A stretch of 64,000 bases of DNA from Methanosalsum natronophilum (lineage in GTDB: Archaea > Halobacteriota > Methanosarcinia > Methanosarcinales > Methanosarcinaceae), in assembly GCF_024808815.1 (NCBI RefSeq), contig NZ_JANUCS010000002.1, positions 1 to 64,000 of the forward strand, written 5' to 3'. Of the stretch, positions 52,851 through 61,880 are shown in pieces; the first letter of the stretch is position 1; each line of letters opens with the position of its first letter. The translations under genes and the position numbers were made by a program. The notes beneath the pieces are model-generated. The model worked only from the letters and a program-made list of their open reading frames with translations, had not been told where the DNA came from and made no database searches.

Positions 52851-54536
52851 ATGAAAGTGATGATAATTGATGGATATGTTGACGAGCCTGCTTGCCTTGG
52901 AGTAGATCCATACATTTCACCTTATCCAAGATATATAGCTGGTGCACTCATTGACGCAGGTTTATCTAAAAACAGCATAAATTATACTACAATAGATCAT
53001 TTAAGAGTTTATCCTGAAAATACAAAAGATTGGATTGTGAATTCAGATATCTTGATAATAATTGCAGGTTCAACAGTCCCGGGAAAATACCTTAATGCAA
53101 CCCCAATAAGTGAAAACGAAATACGTTCATTATTTAGAGCATCAAAAGGAATCAAATTATTAGGTGGCCCTGTGCACTTGGGTCTTAGTAAAGAAGGTGG
53201 AAGCGTAGCCAAAAGCATAGATGTTGAAACTGATAATTTTTTACTGGTAAAGGGCGATATAGAAGCATTTGTCTTCGATTTGATAAAATACGAAACTAAG
53301 AATGAAATTTCTAATATTGATTTTAGGTTGCGTACCAATGAAGAAATTAGTAGATGGAGTTGCATAGGTGCATATCTGCCAATCTTACACCCCAAATTCC
53401 CTCACATTGTTGCGGAGATAGAAACATATCGAGGGTGTGCAAGGAAATCCTATTGTGATTTTTGTACTGAACATTTCTATGGTGAACCTTATTTTAGACA
53501 AATAGAAGATGTTGTTTCAGAGATCAAAAGTTTATATGAACAAGGTACTTTGCATTTTAGATTAGGTCGTCAACCCGATCTATTTGGTTACCATGCACGT
53601 GAAACCAGTGAAAGAATGCCAAAACCACAACCTGAAATGATCAATAAATTATATAAGGGCATACGTAGCGTAGCCCCTAAATTAAAAACACTACATATGG
53701 ACAATGTCAATCCAGCAACTATAGCACAATATCCAGATGAATCTCTAGAAATCATGAAAACAATAATTCAGTATCATACACCGGGTGACGTAGCTGCTAT
53801 TGGAATGGAAAGTGCAGATCCAGTTGTGATTAAAGCAAATAATCTGAAAGCAGATCCAGATGATGTTTTTTTTGCTATAAAGTTAATTAACAGTGTTGGA
53901 AAAATAAGAGGTTACAATGGATTACCTGAATTTTTACCTGGACTAAACATAGTACATGGATTAGCAGGAGAATCAAAAAAAACATTTCAACTTAATTATG
54001 AGTTCTTGCAGAGAGTCCTTGAAAATGATTATTACCTAAGACGGATCAATATAAGACAAGTAATTGCTTTTCCTGGAACTCCAATCTACAATAAAAAGAA
54101 AAAACTCAATAAAAACAAGAAACTTTTCATGCAATATAAAGAACGTATTAGAAACAAAATTGATTTACCAATGTTAAAAAAAGTTGTGCCTGCAGGAACC
54201 ATTTTAAAAGATGTCATATGCGAAGAATCCCATGATAACTTTACTTTGGCCAGGCAGCTTGGGACATATCCCCTTATTGTAAAGATTCCAATAAAATATC
54301 CTGTTGGAAAAGTACTGGATGTAACTATTTTTTCTCACAAACCAAGGGCACTACATGGATTACCCTATCCACTAAATGTAAATAGATCAACTCTGAACCT
54401 AATTAGAAAAATTCCAGGTGTTACTGAGAAACAAGCTATAAATATTACTTCCAGTAGACCATACACCAGCAAAAACGATCTATTGCGGAAAATAGGGGAA
54501 GATCATAATGACTTCATTAAATACATATCAATCTAA
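52851..54536 (+). CDS. radical SAM protein with CX5CX2C motif and C-terminal HhH
   Basis: A 561-residue protein with an N-terminal cobalamin-binding-like Rossmann region ([20 protein letters not shown]), a radical SAM barrel, and a C-terminal helix-hairpin-helix segment ([17 protein letters not shown]). The cluster motif [10 protein letters not shown] is CX5CX2C (Cys196, 202, 205) rather than CX3CX2C. Related archaeal and methanogen proteins carry similar spacing; substrate unknown. The HhH suggests nucleic-acid contact. It is convergent with, and overlaps by 9 bases, the flippase-like gene. Confidence 0.85.
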   Translation: MKVMIIDGYVDEPACLGVDPYISPYPRYIAGALIDAGLSKNSINYTTIDHLRVYPENTKDWIVNSDILIIIAGSTVPGKYLNATPISENEIRSLFRASKGIKLLGGPVHLGLSKEGGSVAKSIDVETDNFLLVKGDIEAFVFDLIKYETKNEISNIDFRLRTNEEISRWSCIGAYLPILHPKFPHIVAEIETYRGCARKSYCDFCTEHFYGEPYFRQIEDVVSEIKSLYEQGTLHFRLGRQPDLFGYHARETSERMPKPQPEMINKLYKGIRSVAPKLKTLHMDNVNPATIAQYPDESLEIMKTIIQYHTPGDVAAIGMESADPVVIKANNLKADPDDVFFAIKLINSVGKIRGYNGLPEFLPGLNIVHGLAGESKKTFQLNYEFLQRVLENDYYLRRINIRQVIAFPGTPIYNKKKKLNKNKKLFMQYKERIRNKIDLPMLKKVVPAGTILKDVICEESHDNFTLARQLGTYPLIVKIPIKYPVGKVLDVTIFSHKPRALHGLPYPLNVNRSTLNLIRKIPGVTEKQAINITSSRPYTSKNDLLRKIGEDHNDFIKYISI

Positions 54537-55553
54537 TATTCTATTAATTATATCCATGTCTTTTAATATTTTTATACTTACAAACCCACCTATAACTATG
54601 TTTAGATAATATGTAATTGATCTCCAAGCAATAACAACAAGTCCCAGCATTGGTGAAGGAACAAAAAGTGCAAAGATAGGTGTTGCACCTAACTCAACAA
54701 TACCACTTGAGCCGGGAGTTATCGCTGCAATCGAGATCAAAGTGATTAATATCTGAGCCGAGTATGCTGCTATTACAGATGGATTTAGATTTAAACCTAG
54801 CAATATCAAAGGTAATATCGAGAACTGTACTAGCCAATAAAATATAGTAAAACAAATCCCATAAATTAAACCAATTTTTCCATCTGTTAAGAATAAAGAA
54901 ATACTGTTATGGAAATTATCAAGCTCTGAATCAATTTTAGATAAGATTCCAGTCATCTTGTCCGCAGTTTTACCTATAGTTTTTCCAATTTTATTAGCAA
55001 TAAAGTGGACAACGTTTCGTGTATGGTCAGGACGCCAAAGAGCATAAATCAATATCATTATGATAAATATAGAAAACAATATCGGATATATTAAAAAGGC
55101 ATTCATTCCAGATGATGAAAGTAAATCACCAAAGATATATAGAGCAAAAGGTAAAGTAAGCACAATGAAGAAGGCATCCAGCAACCTTTCAGCCAACACA
55201 ATAGCTGTTGATTTGCCTAAAGGAATATTGTGCTTGTTAAGTAAATGAATCCTAACAGGCTCACCACCTGCTGAAGAAGGTGTGAAAGTGGCTGCAAAAG
55301 CACCTGACGTTATTATTTCAGTTGCTTTTAAACTACTTATATCATAGTTTAAAGCAGAACACATGAACTTTGTCCGAAGTCCCCATATAAAGTAAGAAAA
55401 AATATGAACAGCAATAGCTAAAATAAGATACTGGGGTTGAACATAAAGCAAATGTTGAAAAGTAGTTGCATCAACTGTGATAATTAAGATAAACAAAATT
55501 GCTATAATACTTATAATAAAAGATGCAAGCAAAAATTTTGTGAATTTGTTCAT
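54528..55553 (-). CDS. UPF0104/LPG-synthase-like multipass membrane protein
   Basis: A 341-residue membrane protein with about eight helices and the family blocks PSSAGGEPVRIHLL, AERLLDAFF and ITPGSSGIVELG. This family covers lysylphosphatidylglycerol synthase-type membrane domains and archaeal AglD-like proteins involved in lipid or glycan assembly. An in-frame TTG at 55595 overlaps the previous stop, but a TATA-like CTATATATC about 25 bases upstream of ATG 55553 fits a leaderless start there. It follows the sugar nucleotidyltransferase gene, consistent with envelope glycan work. Confidence 0.8.
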   Translation of the reverse strand: MNKFTKFLLASFIISIIAILFILIITVDATTFQHLLYVQPQYLILAIAVHIFSYFIWGLRTKFMCSALNYDISSLKATEIITSGAFAATFTPSSAGGEPVRIHLLNKHNIPLGKSTAIVLAERLLDAFFIVLTLPFALYIFGDLLSSSGMNAFLIYPILFSIFIIMILIYALWRPDHTRNVVHFIANKIGKTIGKTADKMTGILSKIDSELDNFHNSISLFLTDGKIGLIYGICFTIFYWLVQFSILPLILLGLNLNPSVIAAYSAQILITLISIAAITPGSSGIVELGATPIFALFVPSPMLGLVVIAWRSITYYLNIVIGGFVSIKILKDMDIINRILD

Positions 55554-55591
55554 TGAACAAATAATTATGTTAAAGTTGATATATAGTTTTT

Positions 55592-56770
55592 TCAAGATCC
55601 ATCTTGTGATGTTTCATAATCCATATTTATTATATCTTCTTTAACATTCATATTTTCCTCGATTGTAACATCAGGCCAAACTTTAATTTCAGAATGAATT
55701 GTAGACCCTTGACCAATTAAAACATTAGGTCCAATAACAGTACCATTTTCAATACTGCAATTATCACCAATATTTGTGTTATTATCAATAATCGAACCTG
55801 AAAGGTTACAATTATTTCCAATTTTGATATGATTAAATATATAAGATGAGAGTATTCTACTATTGTTCATGATATTACAATTAGAACCAATGGTAGTATA
55901 AGGACCAATCAAAACATTATCTCCAATTACTGTATTTTCTCCAATTACAAGCGGTCCAACAAGTGCAGAATTATATCCTACCGAAACATTGTTCCCAATT
56001 TTCAAAGGACCGTTTATACGCGACTTTGTTGCCCTAAAGCTCCCTTCTATTTGTGTTTCAGGTAAACCTTCAAGCATCCATCTCTGAGCCTGCCTGTAAG
56101 CTGCTGGATTACCTACATCTGTCCATTGACCCCTTACAAGCATTCCATTAATGAATTTTCCTTTTCCAAGAATGTCTGGAAAAACATCTTTTGCAAAATC
56201 ATATCTTTTACCGCTTGGTATCCACTCAAATATTTCAGGGTCACACATATAGATACCAGTACTTGCAAGATTACTAAATATCTCGCCTGGGCCAGGTTTT
56301 TCTAAGAACCTTTTTATACGGTTATTTACATCCATATCAGCTATACCAAACTCCCGTGGGTCATCTATTGAAAGGAGACCAATTGTAACTATACCATCGT
56401 TTATCTTATGGAATCTATACATTTCACGAAGATCTAAGTTTAGAACATGATCTCCCCCTAAAACAATAAATGGCTCATCAGAGAGATATTTTTCAGCGTT
56501 TTTCACACTACCTGCAGTTCCAAGCTTTTTATCCTCATATACATAATCAATATGCACACCAAACATACGGCCATCGCCTAGATATTCCTCTATCTTTTCA
56601 GCCATATAACCTACCGTAATTACAATATCATTAAAACCTTCTTTTTCTAAATGTTCAACCAAGTGAGCAACAGATGGTTTGTTTAGTATAGGAATATTTG
56701 GTTTAGGTCTTCCAAAAGTCAATGGTCTCAACCTTGTACCGGCCCCACCACACATAATACAAGCTTTCAT
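55592..56770 (-). CDS. sugar-phosphate nucleotidyltransferase with left-handed beta-helix
   Basis: A 392-residue enzyme: an N-terminal nucleotidyltransferase (MKACIMCGGAGTRLRPLT, GGDHVLNLD, VGNPAAYRQ) and a C-terminal hexapeptide-repeat beta-helix (from about residue 250, VSVGYNSALVGPLVIGEN). The domain pairing resembles mannose-1-phosphate guanylyltransferase or glucose-1-phosphate thymidylyltransferase/GlmU-like archaeal proteins. It makes an NDP-sugar for glycan synthesis; base and sugar are not determinable here. Confidence 0.88.
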   Translation of the reverse strand: MKACIMCGGAGTRLRPLTFGRPKPNIPILNKPSVAHLVEHLEKEGFNDIVITVGYMAEKIEEYLGDGRMFGVHIDYVYEDKKLGTAGSVKNAEKYLSDEPFIVLGGDHVLNLDLREMYRFHKINDGIVTIGLLSIDDPREFGIADMDVNNRIKRFLEKPGPGEIFSNLASTGIYMCDPEIFEWIPSGKRYDFAKDVFPDILGKGKFINGMLVRGQWTDVGNPAAYRQAQRWMLEGLPETQIEGSFRATKSRINGPLKIGNNVSVGYNSALVGPLVIGENTVIGDNVLIGPYTTIGSNCNIMNNSRILSSYIFNHIKIGNNCNLSGSIIDNNTNIGDNCSIENGTVIGPNVLIGQGSTIHSEIKVWPDVTIEENMNVKEDIINMDYETSQDGS

Positions 56771-57069
56771 ACTTCTATAATCATCTTTATTAATTTATAT
56801 TGTTTTCTGATAATGAATAAATAGATTATAAGTCTGTTATTTGTAAAAAACATATTTAGAATGAAATTTTAATTATTATTGGACATTAGATACTAGCTTG
56901 ATGCTGAAGTGGTTTTAATTAAAAAATTTTTCTAACTTGATATTGCATTTATCTAACAACTGCTAAAAAGAATTATATAGCTAGCTCATATAAAACTGCT
57001 AGTTCTTAAAATAATTTATACCTAGATACTTTACACTTTATACTAGACTCAGAATACTTTTTTCTTATA
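56771..57069. other. A/T-rich intergenic region
   Basis: About 300 bases between the nucleotidyltransferase (minus) and the following plus-strand genes. It holds TATA-like motifs but no frame, repeat or RNA structure that I can support. Confidence 0.4.
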
Positions 57070-57201
57070 ATGAATTCAAATGAATGGTTCGCATTTTTAT
57101 TTAACTCTTCAAATCAATATAGACTTATTTATAGGGCTAAAAAAGCCGTCAATTTTTCAGATTTGAGTACAAAATTACTCTATAGAATGAAAAAAAATTA
57201 A
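57070..57201 (+). CDS. possible 43-residue leaderless ORF
   Basis: An ATG frame of 43 codons (MNSNEWFAFLFNSSNQYRLI at its start, basic C-terminus) stays open in very A/T-rich DNA and ends 19 bases before the next gene's start. A TATA-like CTTTATACT is centred about 26 bases before the ATG, the distance expected for a leaderless archaeal mRNA. No ribosome site is present and I recognise no family, so it may be chance. Confidence 0.25.
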   Translation: MNSNEWFAFLFNSSNQYRLIYRAKKAVNFSDLSTKLLYRMKKN

Positions 57202-57220
57202 TTTGTGGGGTTGGATAAAT

Positions 57221-58132
57221 ATGACCGTAATGGATAGTTTAATGGCTACGCTAGATCAATTTATAGCAGTTATCCCTATATTGGTTGCTGTTATTGTTTT
57301 GTTGCTTGTAGGATGGATAGCAGGAAGATCCTTGGGTAAAATTGGATCTAAATTATTTACTAAAGTTGGGCTTGTAAATATGATTGATAAAACATCTTTA
57401 GGAGATGTGATAAGTAAAGCAGGGACTACATCGGCTGATTTTTTTGGTGGCATTATTCGGTGGTTTGTCTACATTGTTTTTGCTGCAATAATCATAGACT
57501 TTCTCAATATAGTAGTGGTTGCGGATTTCATAACAACAGTACTCATGTATGTACCAGTTATAGTTGCAGCACTTTTGGTGCTAGTGATAGGATTGATTGT
57601 TGTTGATTTTATTGCAAATACTGGTCATAAGCTCCTCGATGCTACAGGAATCAATGAAAAAATTGACAACAGTGCTATAGGAGGACCAATTAAAGCTACA
57701 AATACAACTGCTGCAGGACTAATTGCTGCTTTGATAAAGGTTTTTGGTTATTTGATATTTATAATTGCAGCACTTAACATTCTTCAGTTAACTCTGATAA
57801 CAAATTTCTTGATAGCAATCGCAGCATATCTACCCCGTGTGATACTTGGTGTTTTGATATTAGTTATAGGTATAGTATCTGTTGATTTTTTCATGAGATA
57901 TATACAAAATGTTATCACTGAAATGAATGTAGAGGTTGCGAATTTCATAACACCACTAGTCAGAGGTTTCTTGTTCCTGGTTGTGATTCTCATTGCATTG
58001 GATACCATGCTAATCGAAACAGGAATATTGTATGCATTCCTAATGCCGCTTGGATGGGGTATTGCAATAGTTGTGGCTTTTAGGTGGGGAGTAAAAGATG
58101 CACTCGTCGCATATGCAGAAAGTCGAAAATGA
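57221..58132 (+). CDS. mechanosensitive-channel-like membrane protein (TM-helix repeats)
   Basis: A 303-residue protein with about eight membrane helices and repeated units of a conserved helix (LLVGWIAGRSLGKIGSKLF, LVIGLIVVDFIANTGHKLL, LVIGIVSVDFFMRYIQNVI), as in the small-conductance mechanosensitive-channel-related TM-helix family. It ends in FRWGVKDALVAYAESRK. A direct channel role is not proven for this family. The frame opens at 57203; ATG 57221 has GGTTGGA upstream and is preferred. Confidence 0.83.
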   Translation: MTVMDSLMATLDQFIAVIPILVAVIVLLLVGWIAGRSLGKIGSKLFTKVGLVNMIDKTSLGDVISKAGTTSADFFGGIIRWFVYIVFAAIIIDFLNIVVVADFITTVLMYVPVIVAALLVLVIGLIVVDFIANTGHKLLDATGINEKIDNSAIGGPIKATNTTAAGLIAALIKVFGYLIFIIAALNILQLTLITNFLIAIAAYLPRVILGVLILVIGIVSVDFFMRYIQNVITEMNVEVANFITPLVRGFLFLVVILIALDTMLIETGILYAFLMPLGWGIAIVVAFRWGVKDALVAYAESRK

Positions 58133-58519
58133 GGGAGTGCACTCTCCCACATCTTCACCTTCAGAAATAACCCTATTTTTTGTACCGTCTTTTTTTAGAA
58201 CAATGAATTTCAACAGTGTATATATTTAAATTCTATACTATTCAGAATCTATTTATCCGTATTGTAGCTCATAATAGATAACACAATTATTCTGTAGAGT
58301 TACTTATGTAAATAACAATTCCAAAAGAGAACAAAACTTATCCTACATTTCTAACTAAAACATTCCAGAAGCTATTTAGGTTCAAGCTTGAACAACCAGA
58401 GTTTGGACAAAATCTTTCTTAAATTTCATAGTTAATCGAATTTGATCCACCTAGATGTGAGTAAAATCCACACCTCAAAAATAAAAAATACTATTTAACA
58501 GATATAATTTTTAAAATAA
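58133..58519. other. gene-free region before tRNA-Ala
   Basis: Nearly 390 A/T-rich bases with no supportable frame. GGGAGTG/CACTCTCCC-like bases just after the preceding stop (58131-58150) can form a short hairpin that may end the upstream mRNA. Nothing else was seen. Confidence 0.4.
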
Positions 58520-58624
58520 TGGACCGGTCGGGATTTGAACCCGAGGCCTCTACCATTTTGGATGTTCCACATTTAATTGGAGAACAATTGCCAAGGTAGC
58601 GATCTTCCCCTGATCTACCGGCCC
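58520..58624 (-). tRNA. tRNA-Ala (GGC) with 33-base intron
   Basis: Acceptor GGGCCGG/CCGGTCC contains the G3-U70 pair that identifies alanine tRNA. D arm GATC/GATC, anticodon stem CTACC/GGTAG, T arm TCGGG/CCCGA, discriminator A. The intron (58556-58588) interrupts the anticodon loop after position 37. A bulge-helix-bulge is visible: 3-base bulge CAA, 4-bp helix TTGG/CCAA, 3-base bulge AAT, cut after the second base of each, giving the mature loop TTGGCAT. Mature length 72; CCA not encoded. Confidence 0.93.
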
Positions 58625-58781
58625 ATGTTAGAGATTTGTATTGTAGAGGTTATTATGTTTGATAAAACTATCGATATTTAACAGTTTCATGCACAAACGA
58701 CCATAACAAATCGAAATCTTAAAGTAGGAGTAAGCTTATGGAAGTGTCGCTTTAATAACTAAAATTAAAGACAATCCAAAT

Positions 58782-58855
58782 GGGCCCGTAGCTTAGCTTG
58801 GTGGAGCGCACGGCTGATAACCGTGAGGTCCTGCGTTCGAATCGCAGCGGGCCCA
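58782..58855 (+). tRNA. tRNA-Ile (GAU)
   Basis: A complete 74-base tRNA: acceptor GGGCCCG/CGGGCCC, D arm GCTT/GAGC, anticodon stem ACGGC-side pairing with loop CTGATAA giving anticodon GAU, T arm CTGCG/CGCAG, discriminator A. CCA is not encoded. It is divergent from tRNA-Ala across about 157 bases. Confidence 0.95.
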
Positions 58856-59019
58856 TCAAACAAAACAAACTCTTTTTCCAGTTTTTACACTTTTTGGTTT
58901 GATAAGTTCATCCCATGTTTAAATATAGTATACATATATAATAGTAAAACCATAAAGCTTATAAGTAACATAAAATCTTAGTCTTATTATATTTTAATAG
59001 TAATAACAATGGTGATTAT

Positions 59020-59394
59020 GTGAGAGAGCAATATGAATCAGTACTGGGTGATACTGAGTATGAAATGGTAGAACTTTTAAGAAAACTCAACTTAACACGT
59101 CCAATAGCTTTAAGCCTTGTTTGTTTAGCTACTAAAAATGAAATTACATCAAGAGAAATTGAAATGATATCAAATCTACGCCAACCTGAAGTAAGTATCG
59201 CAATGCGTTACTTAAAAAAGAATTCATGGGTTGAGATAAAAGAAGAGAAAAAAAGTCTTGGAAAAGGAAGGCCAATAAAGCTCTACAAACTGACAGTTCC
59301 GCTAGAAAACATAATTCAATCTATTGAACATGAGATAATTACAGAAAAAGAATGTGTCCTTGAAGATATACAAAGACTAAAAGAATTAACATAA
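59020..59394 (+). CDS. winged-helix transcriptional regulator
   Basis: A 124-residue protein with a MarR/TrmB-like winged helix (about residues 25-90: TSREIEMISNLRQPEVSIAM forms the helix-turn-helix, and SLGKGRPIKLYKL the wing) and a charged C-terminal helix. It starts at GTG with GGTGATT just upstream. The target is unknown; the next gene, a LeuC-like dehydratase, starts 275 bases further on in the same direction. Confidence 0.78.
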   Translation: MREQYESVLGDTEYEMVELLRKLNLTRPIALSLVCLATKNEITSREIEMISNLRQPEVSIAMRYLKKNSWVEIKEEKKSLGKGRPIKLYKLTVPLENIIQSIEHEIITEKECVLEDIQRLKELT

Positions 59395-59669
59395 TCAATT
59401 TAAAATTAAATATTAAGTCCTGAGCTATAAGCAACAGGTACACAATATTAGTTAAATTATTACTTAAGTGAATAAAATCGTTATATCACTACTCTACAAA
59501 TGAAATTTTAAATTATAATAAATTACATGAGCTCTCAGCATAATGTAAAACTTTAGTTAAAATACTAATTAATTAGATAACTTACAGGCATTAAAAGTTA
59601 TCTTACTTTTTATAGCATAAAAATACCTAATACCACCATGTACTGAAATTGATTTTTAAGAGGGATTTT

Positions 59670-60911
59670 TTGGGAACTATAAGCGAAAAAATACTTAGCA
59701 ATGCATCAGGGAATGAAGTTCATGCAAATGATTTTGTTATAGCGAATGTAGATTATGCAATGGCTCATGATGGTACCAGCATACTTGCAGTCAAGGCATT
59801 TAGAGAAATGGAAATTGAAAACGTTTGGAACCCCGATAAGATAATAATTCCCTTTGATCACCTAGCTCCTGCTAATAGTGATGGTACTGCTACATTACAA
59901 AAAGATATTCGTAATTGGATCCATAAGCAGAATATAAATAATTTTTATGATGTAGGTGAAGGCATATGTCATCAAGTTCTACCTGAAAAAGGTTTTGCAA
60001 GACCTGGTAAATTGATAGTAGGTGCCGATTCACACTCTTGTACATATGGCGCTTTTGGAGCTTTTGGGACTGGTGTAGGAGCAACTGACATGGCTGAAAT
60101 ATTTGCAACGGGAAAGCTCTGGTTCAAGGTTCCAGAAACCATCAAAGTTAATGTAACTGGTAAATTACAAGATAAAGTATATCCAAAAGACCTTACATTA
60201 AAAATAATTGACCGGATTCGATCAGATGGTGCTACATATAAGTCTTTAGAATTTTATGGGAATAGCATCAAAAATCTAACTATGTCTGGTAGAATGACAT
60301 TATGCAATATGGCTATAGAAATGGGTGGAAAAGCTGGAATAGTACCCCCCGATAAGACCACTGATAATTATTTGAATAGTTTAGGTATTACAGACTATGA
60401 GCCAGTTTATGCTGATCCTGATGCATCATATGAAAGCACTGTAGATCTCAATATAAATGATCTAGAACCACAAGTATCAAGACCCCATGAGGTGGATAAT
60501 GTTTGTGGTGTTTCTGAAATCGAAGGTACTAAAATCGACCAGGTTTTCATAGGAACATGCACTAATGGTAGGTTAGAAGACTTAGATGCTGTAGCTTCTA
60601 TCCTAAAAAATGAAAATGTAAATGTACGTACAATTGTTATTCCCGCATCAAGGAATGTATTAATTGAAGCTACAAGAAATGGTTCAGTTGAAACACTACT
60701 AGAAGCAGGTGCCACGATAGCTACACCAGGTTGTGGACCGTGTTTGGGTGGACATATGGGAGTGATTGGAGAAGGGGAAGTTTGTATTTCTACAGCCAAT
60801 AGAAATTTTAAAGGAAGAATGGGAAAAGGAGGATACGTCTATCTAGCCTCACCTGCTACTGCTGCAGCTTCTGCAATCAATGGTGAAATTACAGACCCAA
60901 GAAGAGTTTGA
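59670..60911 (+). CDS. leuC: 3-isopropylmalate/homoaconitate dehydratase large subunit
   Basis: A 413-residue aconitase-family large subunit. 4Fe-4S ligands are the cysteines in GTCTNGR and [25 protein letters not shown] is typical. In methanogens such proteins are either LeuC (leucine synthesis) or AksD/HacA (coenzyme B and 2-ketosuberate synthesis), and the deciding residues are in the small subunit, not present here. TTG 59670 has GAGGG 5 bases upstream and is preferred over TTG 59649. Confidence 0.85.
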   Translation: MGTISEKILSNASGNEVHANDFVIANVDYAMAHDGTSILAVKAFREMEIENVWNPDKIIIPFDHLAPANSDGTATLQKDIRNWIHKQNINNFYDVGEGICHQVLPEKGFARPGKLIVGADSHSCTYGAFGAFGTGVGATDMAEIFATGKLWFKVPETIKVNVTGKLQDKVYPKDLTLKIIDRIRSDGATYKSLEFYGNSIKNLTMSGRMTLCNMAIEMGGKAGIVPPDKTTDNYLNSLGITDYEPVYADPDASYESTVDLNINDLEPQVSRPHEVDNVCGVSEIEGTKIDQVFIGTCTNGRLEDLDAVASILKNENVNVRTIVIPASRNVLIEATRNGSVETLLEAGATIATPGCGPCLGGHMGVIGEGEVCISTANRNFKGRMGKGGYVYLASPATAAASAINGEITDPRRV

Positions 60912-60932
60912 CCAGAGGAGGAATTAAAATTT

Positions 60933-61145
60933 ATGAATAAAGAGTTAGATAAAAAAAATTTAGTACACTTATTAGATCATTGGATTGAACATAATGAGCA
61001 ACATGTTACCAGTTTCAACGATTGGATATCAAAAATAGAAGAAGCTGGATTTAAAGACGTTGCTGAAGAGATAAAGGCAGCTTCAAAAAGTATGGAAACA
61101 TGTACAATGTATTTACATAAAGCAAAAGAAAAAATAGATGAGTAA
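60933..61145 (+). CDS. small helical protein of unknown function
   Basis: A 70-residue all-helical, charged protein (LLDHWIEHNEQHVTSFNDWI followed by EEAGFKDVAEEIKAASKSM). I recall similar short helical segments near nickel/cobalt-related genes but cannot assign a function. Histidines at HWIEHNEQH could bind metal. A strong GAGGAGG ribosome site lies about 12 bases before the ATG, and the gene starts 21 bases after the dehydratase stop, so the two are co-transcribed. Confidence 0.75.
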   Translation: MNKELDKKNLVHLLDHWIEHNEQHVTSFNDWISKIEEAGFKDVAEEIKAASKSMETCTMYLHKAKEKIDE

Positions 61146-61154
61146 TCAAAGTAT

Positions 61155-61796
61155 CTATTCTTGAGATCTTTTCGACATTCTCAGGTTAGTAAATGCACTC
61201 CATGTATCACATAATGGTTTTGTCACATAAATGGTAGCAACATCTTTGTTGAAAATATTTGACGTATTGTCATAAGTTTCATGAGTTTGTGGAGCTCTAA
61301 TGATATAAGCATTTGCTTTAAATCCACTAACTACATCTTCATTTAAACCATTAATAATTGATTCAGATTCCAATCTTATATGTAAATTATACCACTTTTT
61401 TTCTTTACAATTGGATGGAACATCCTCTAGTGTATAAATCAATAGCTTATTCCCTAATGCTTGTAAATTAAATATTTCACCAAATTCATAATCACAATCA
61501 AATTCTATGAATACATAAGATTTTGAATAAGCATTTTTTTTTATCTCTTCAAAATCATCTGATGAAAATACACATTCATCTACAATGAAATTAGTGTCTA
61601 AGTACTGAGCTATACTTAAAGCTGTAGCAGCTCTGCTATTTTCATCTAACCCCGTAATCAAAATACTAATATTTTCTTTAGTACAATCAACTACTTTTTT
61701 TAATCCAGATAAAAAATCTGATGTACTGCCTAAAAACAACTTTAACTCTTGAGTGTCTTCAGTTTTAGATTTATTTTTTGTCAGCCAATCCCCCAA
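61155..61796 (-). CDS. hypothetical protein
   Basis: A 213-residue soluble protein with alternating strands and helices, possibly a degenerate Rossmann or P-loop fold (ISILITGLDENSRAATALSI resembles the first strand-loop-helix but lacks a GKT/S lysine). I do not recognise it. It begins at TTG, since an in-frame TAA lies two codons upstream; a TATA-like element about 25 bases before suggests a leaderless mRNA. It ends in TAG with an in-frame TGA three codons on. It is convergent with the small helical gene. Confidence 0.65.
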   Translation of the reverse strand: MGDWLTKNKSKTEDTQELKLFLGSTSDFLSGLKKVVDCTKENISILITGLDENSRAATALSIAQYLDTNFIVDECVFSSDDFEEIKKNAYSKSYVFIEFDCDYEFGEIFNLQALGNKLLIYTLEDVPSNCKEKKWYNLHIRLESESIINGLNEDVVSGFKANAYIIRAPQTHETYDNTSNIFNKDVATIYVTKPLCDTWSAFTNLRMSKRSQE

Positions 61797-61880
61797 TGTT
61801 TACTAGCCTAATTATAGAATATTAATACATTATAACATTTAAAGAAATCGTTTTCCAAAAAATGTTCTGTTTCATAAAAA

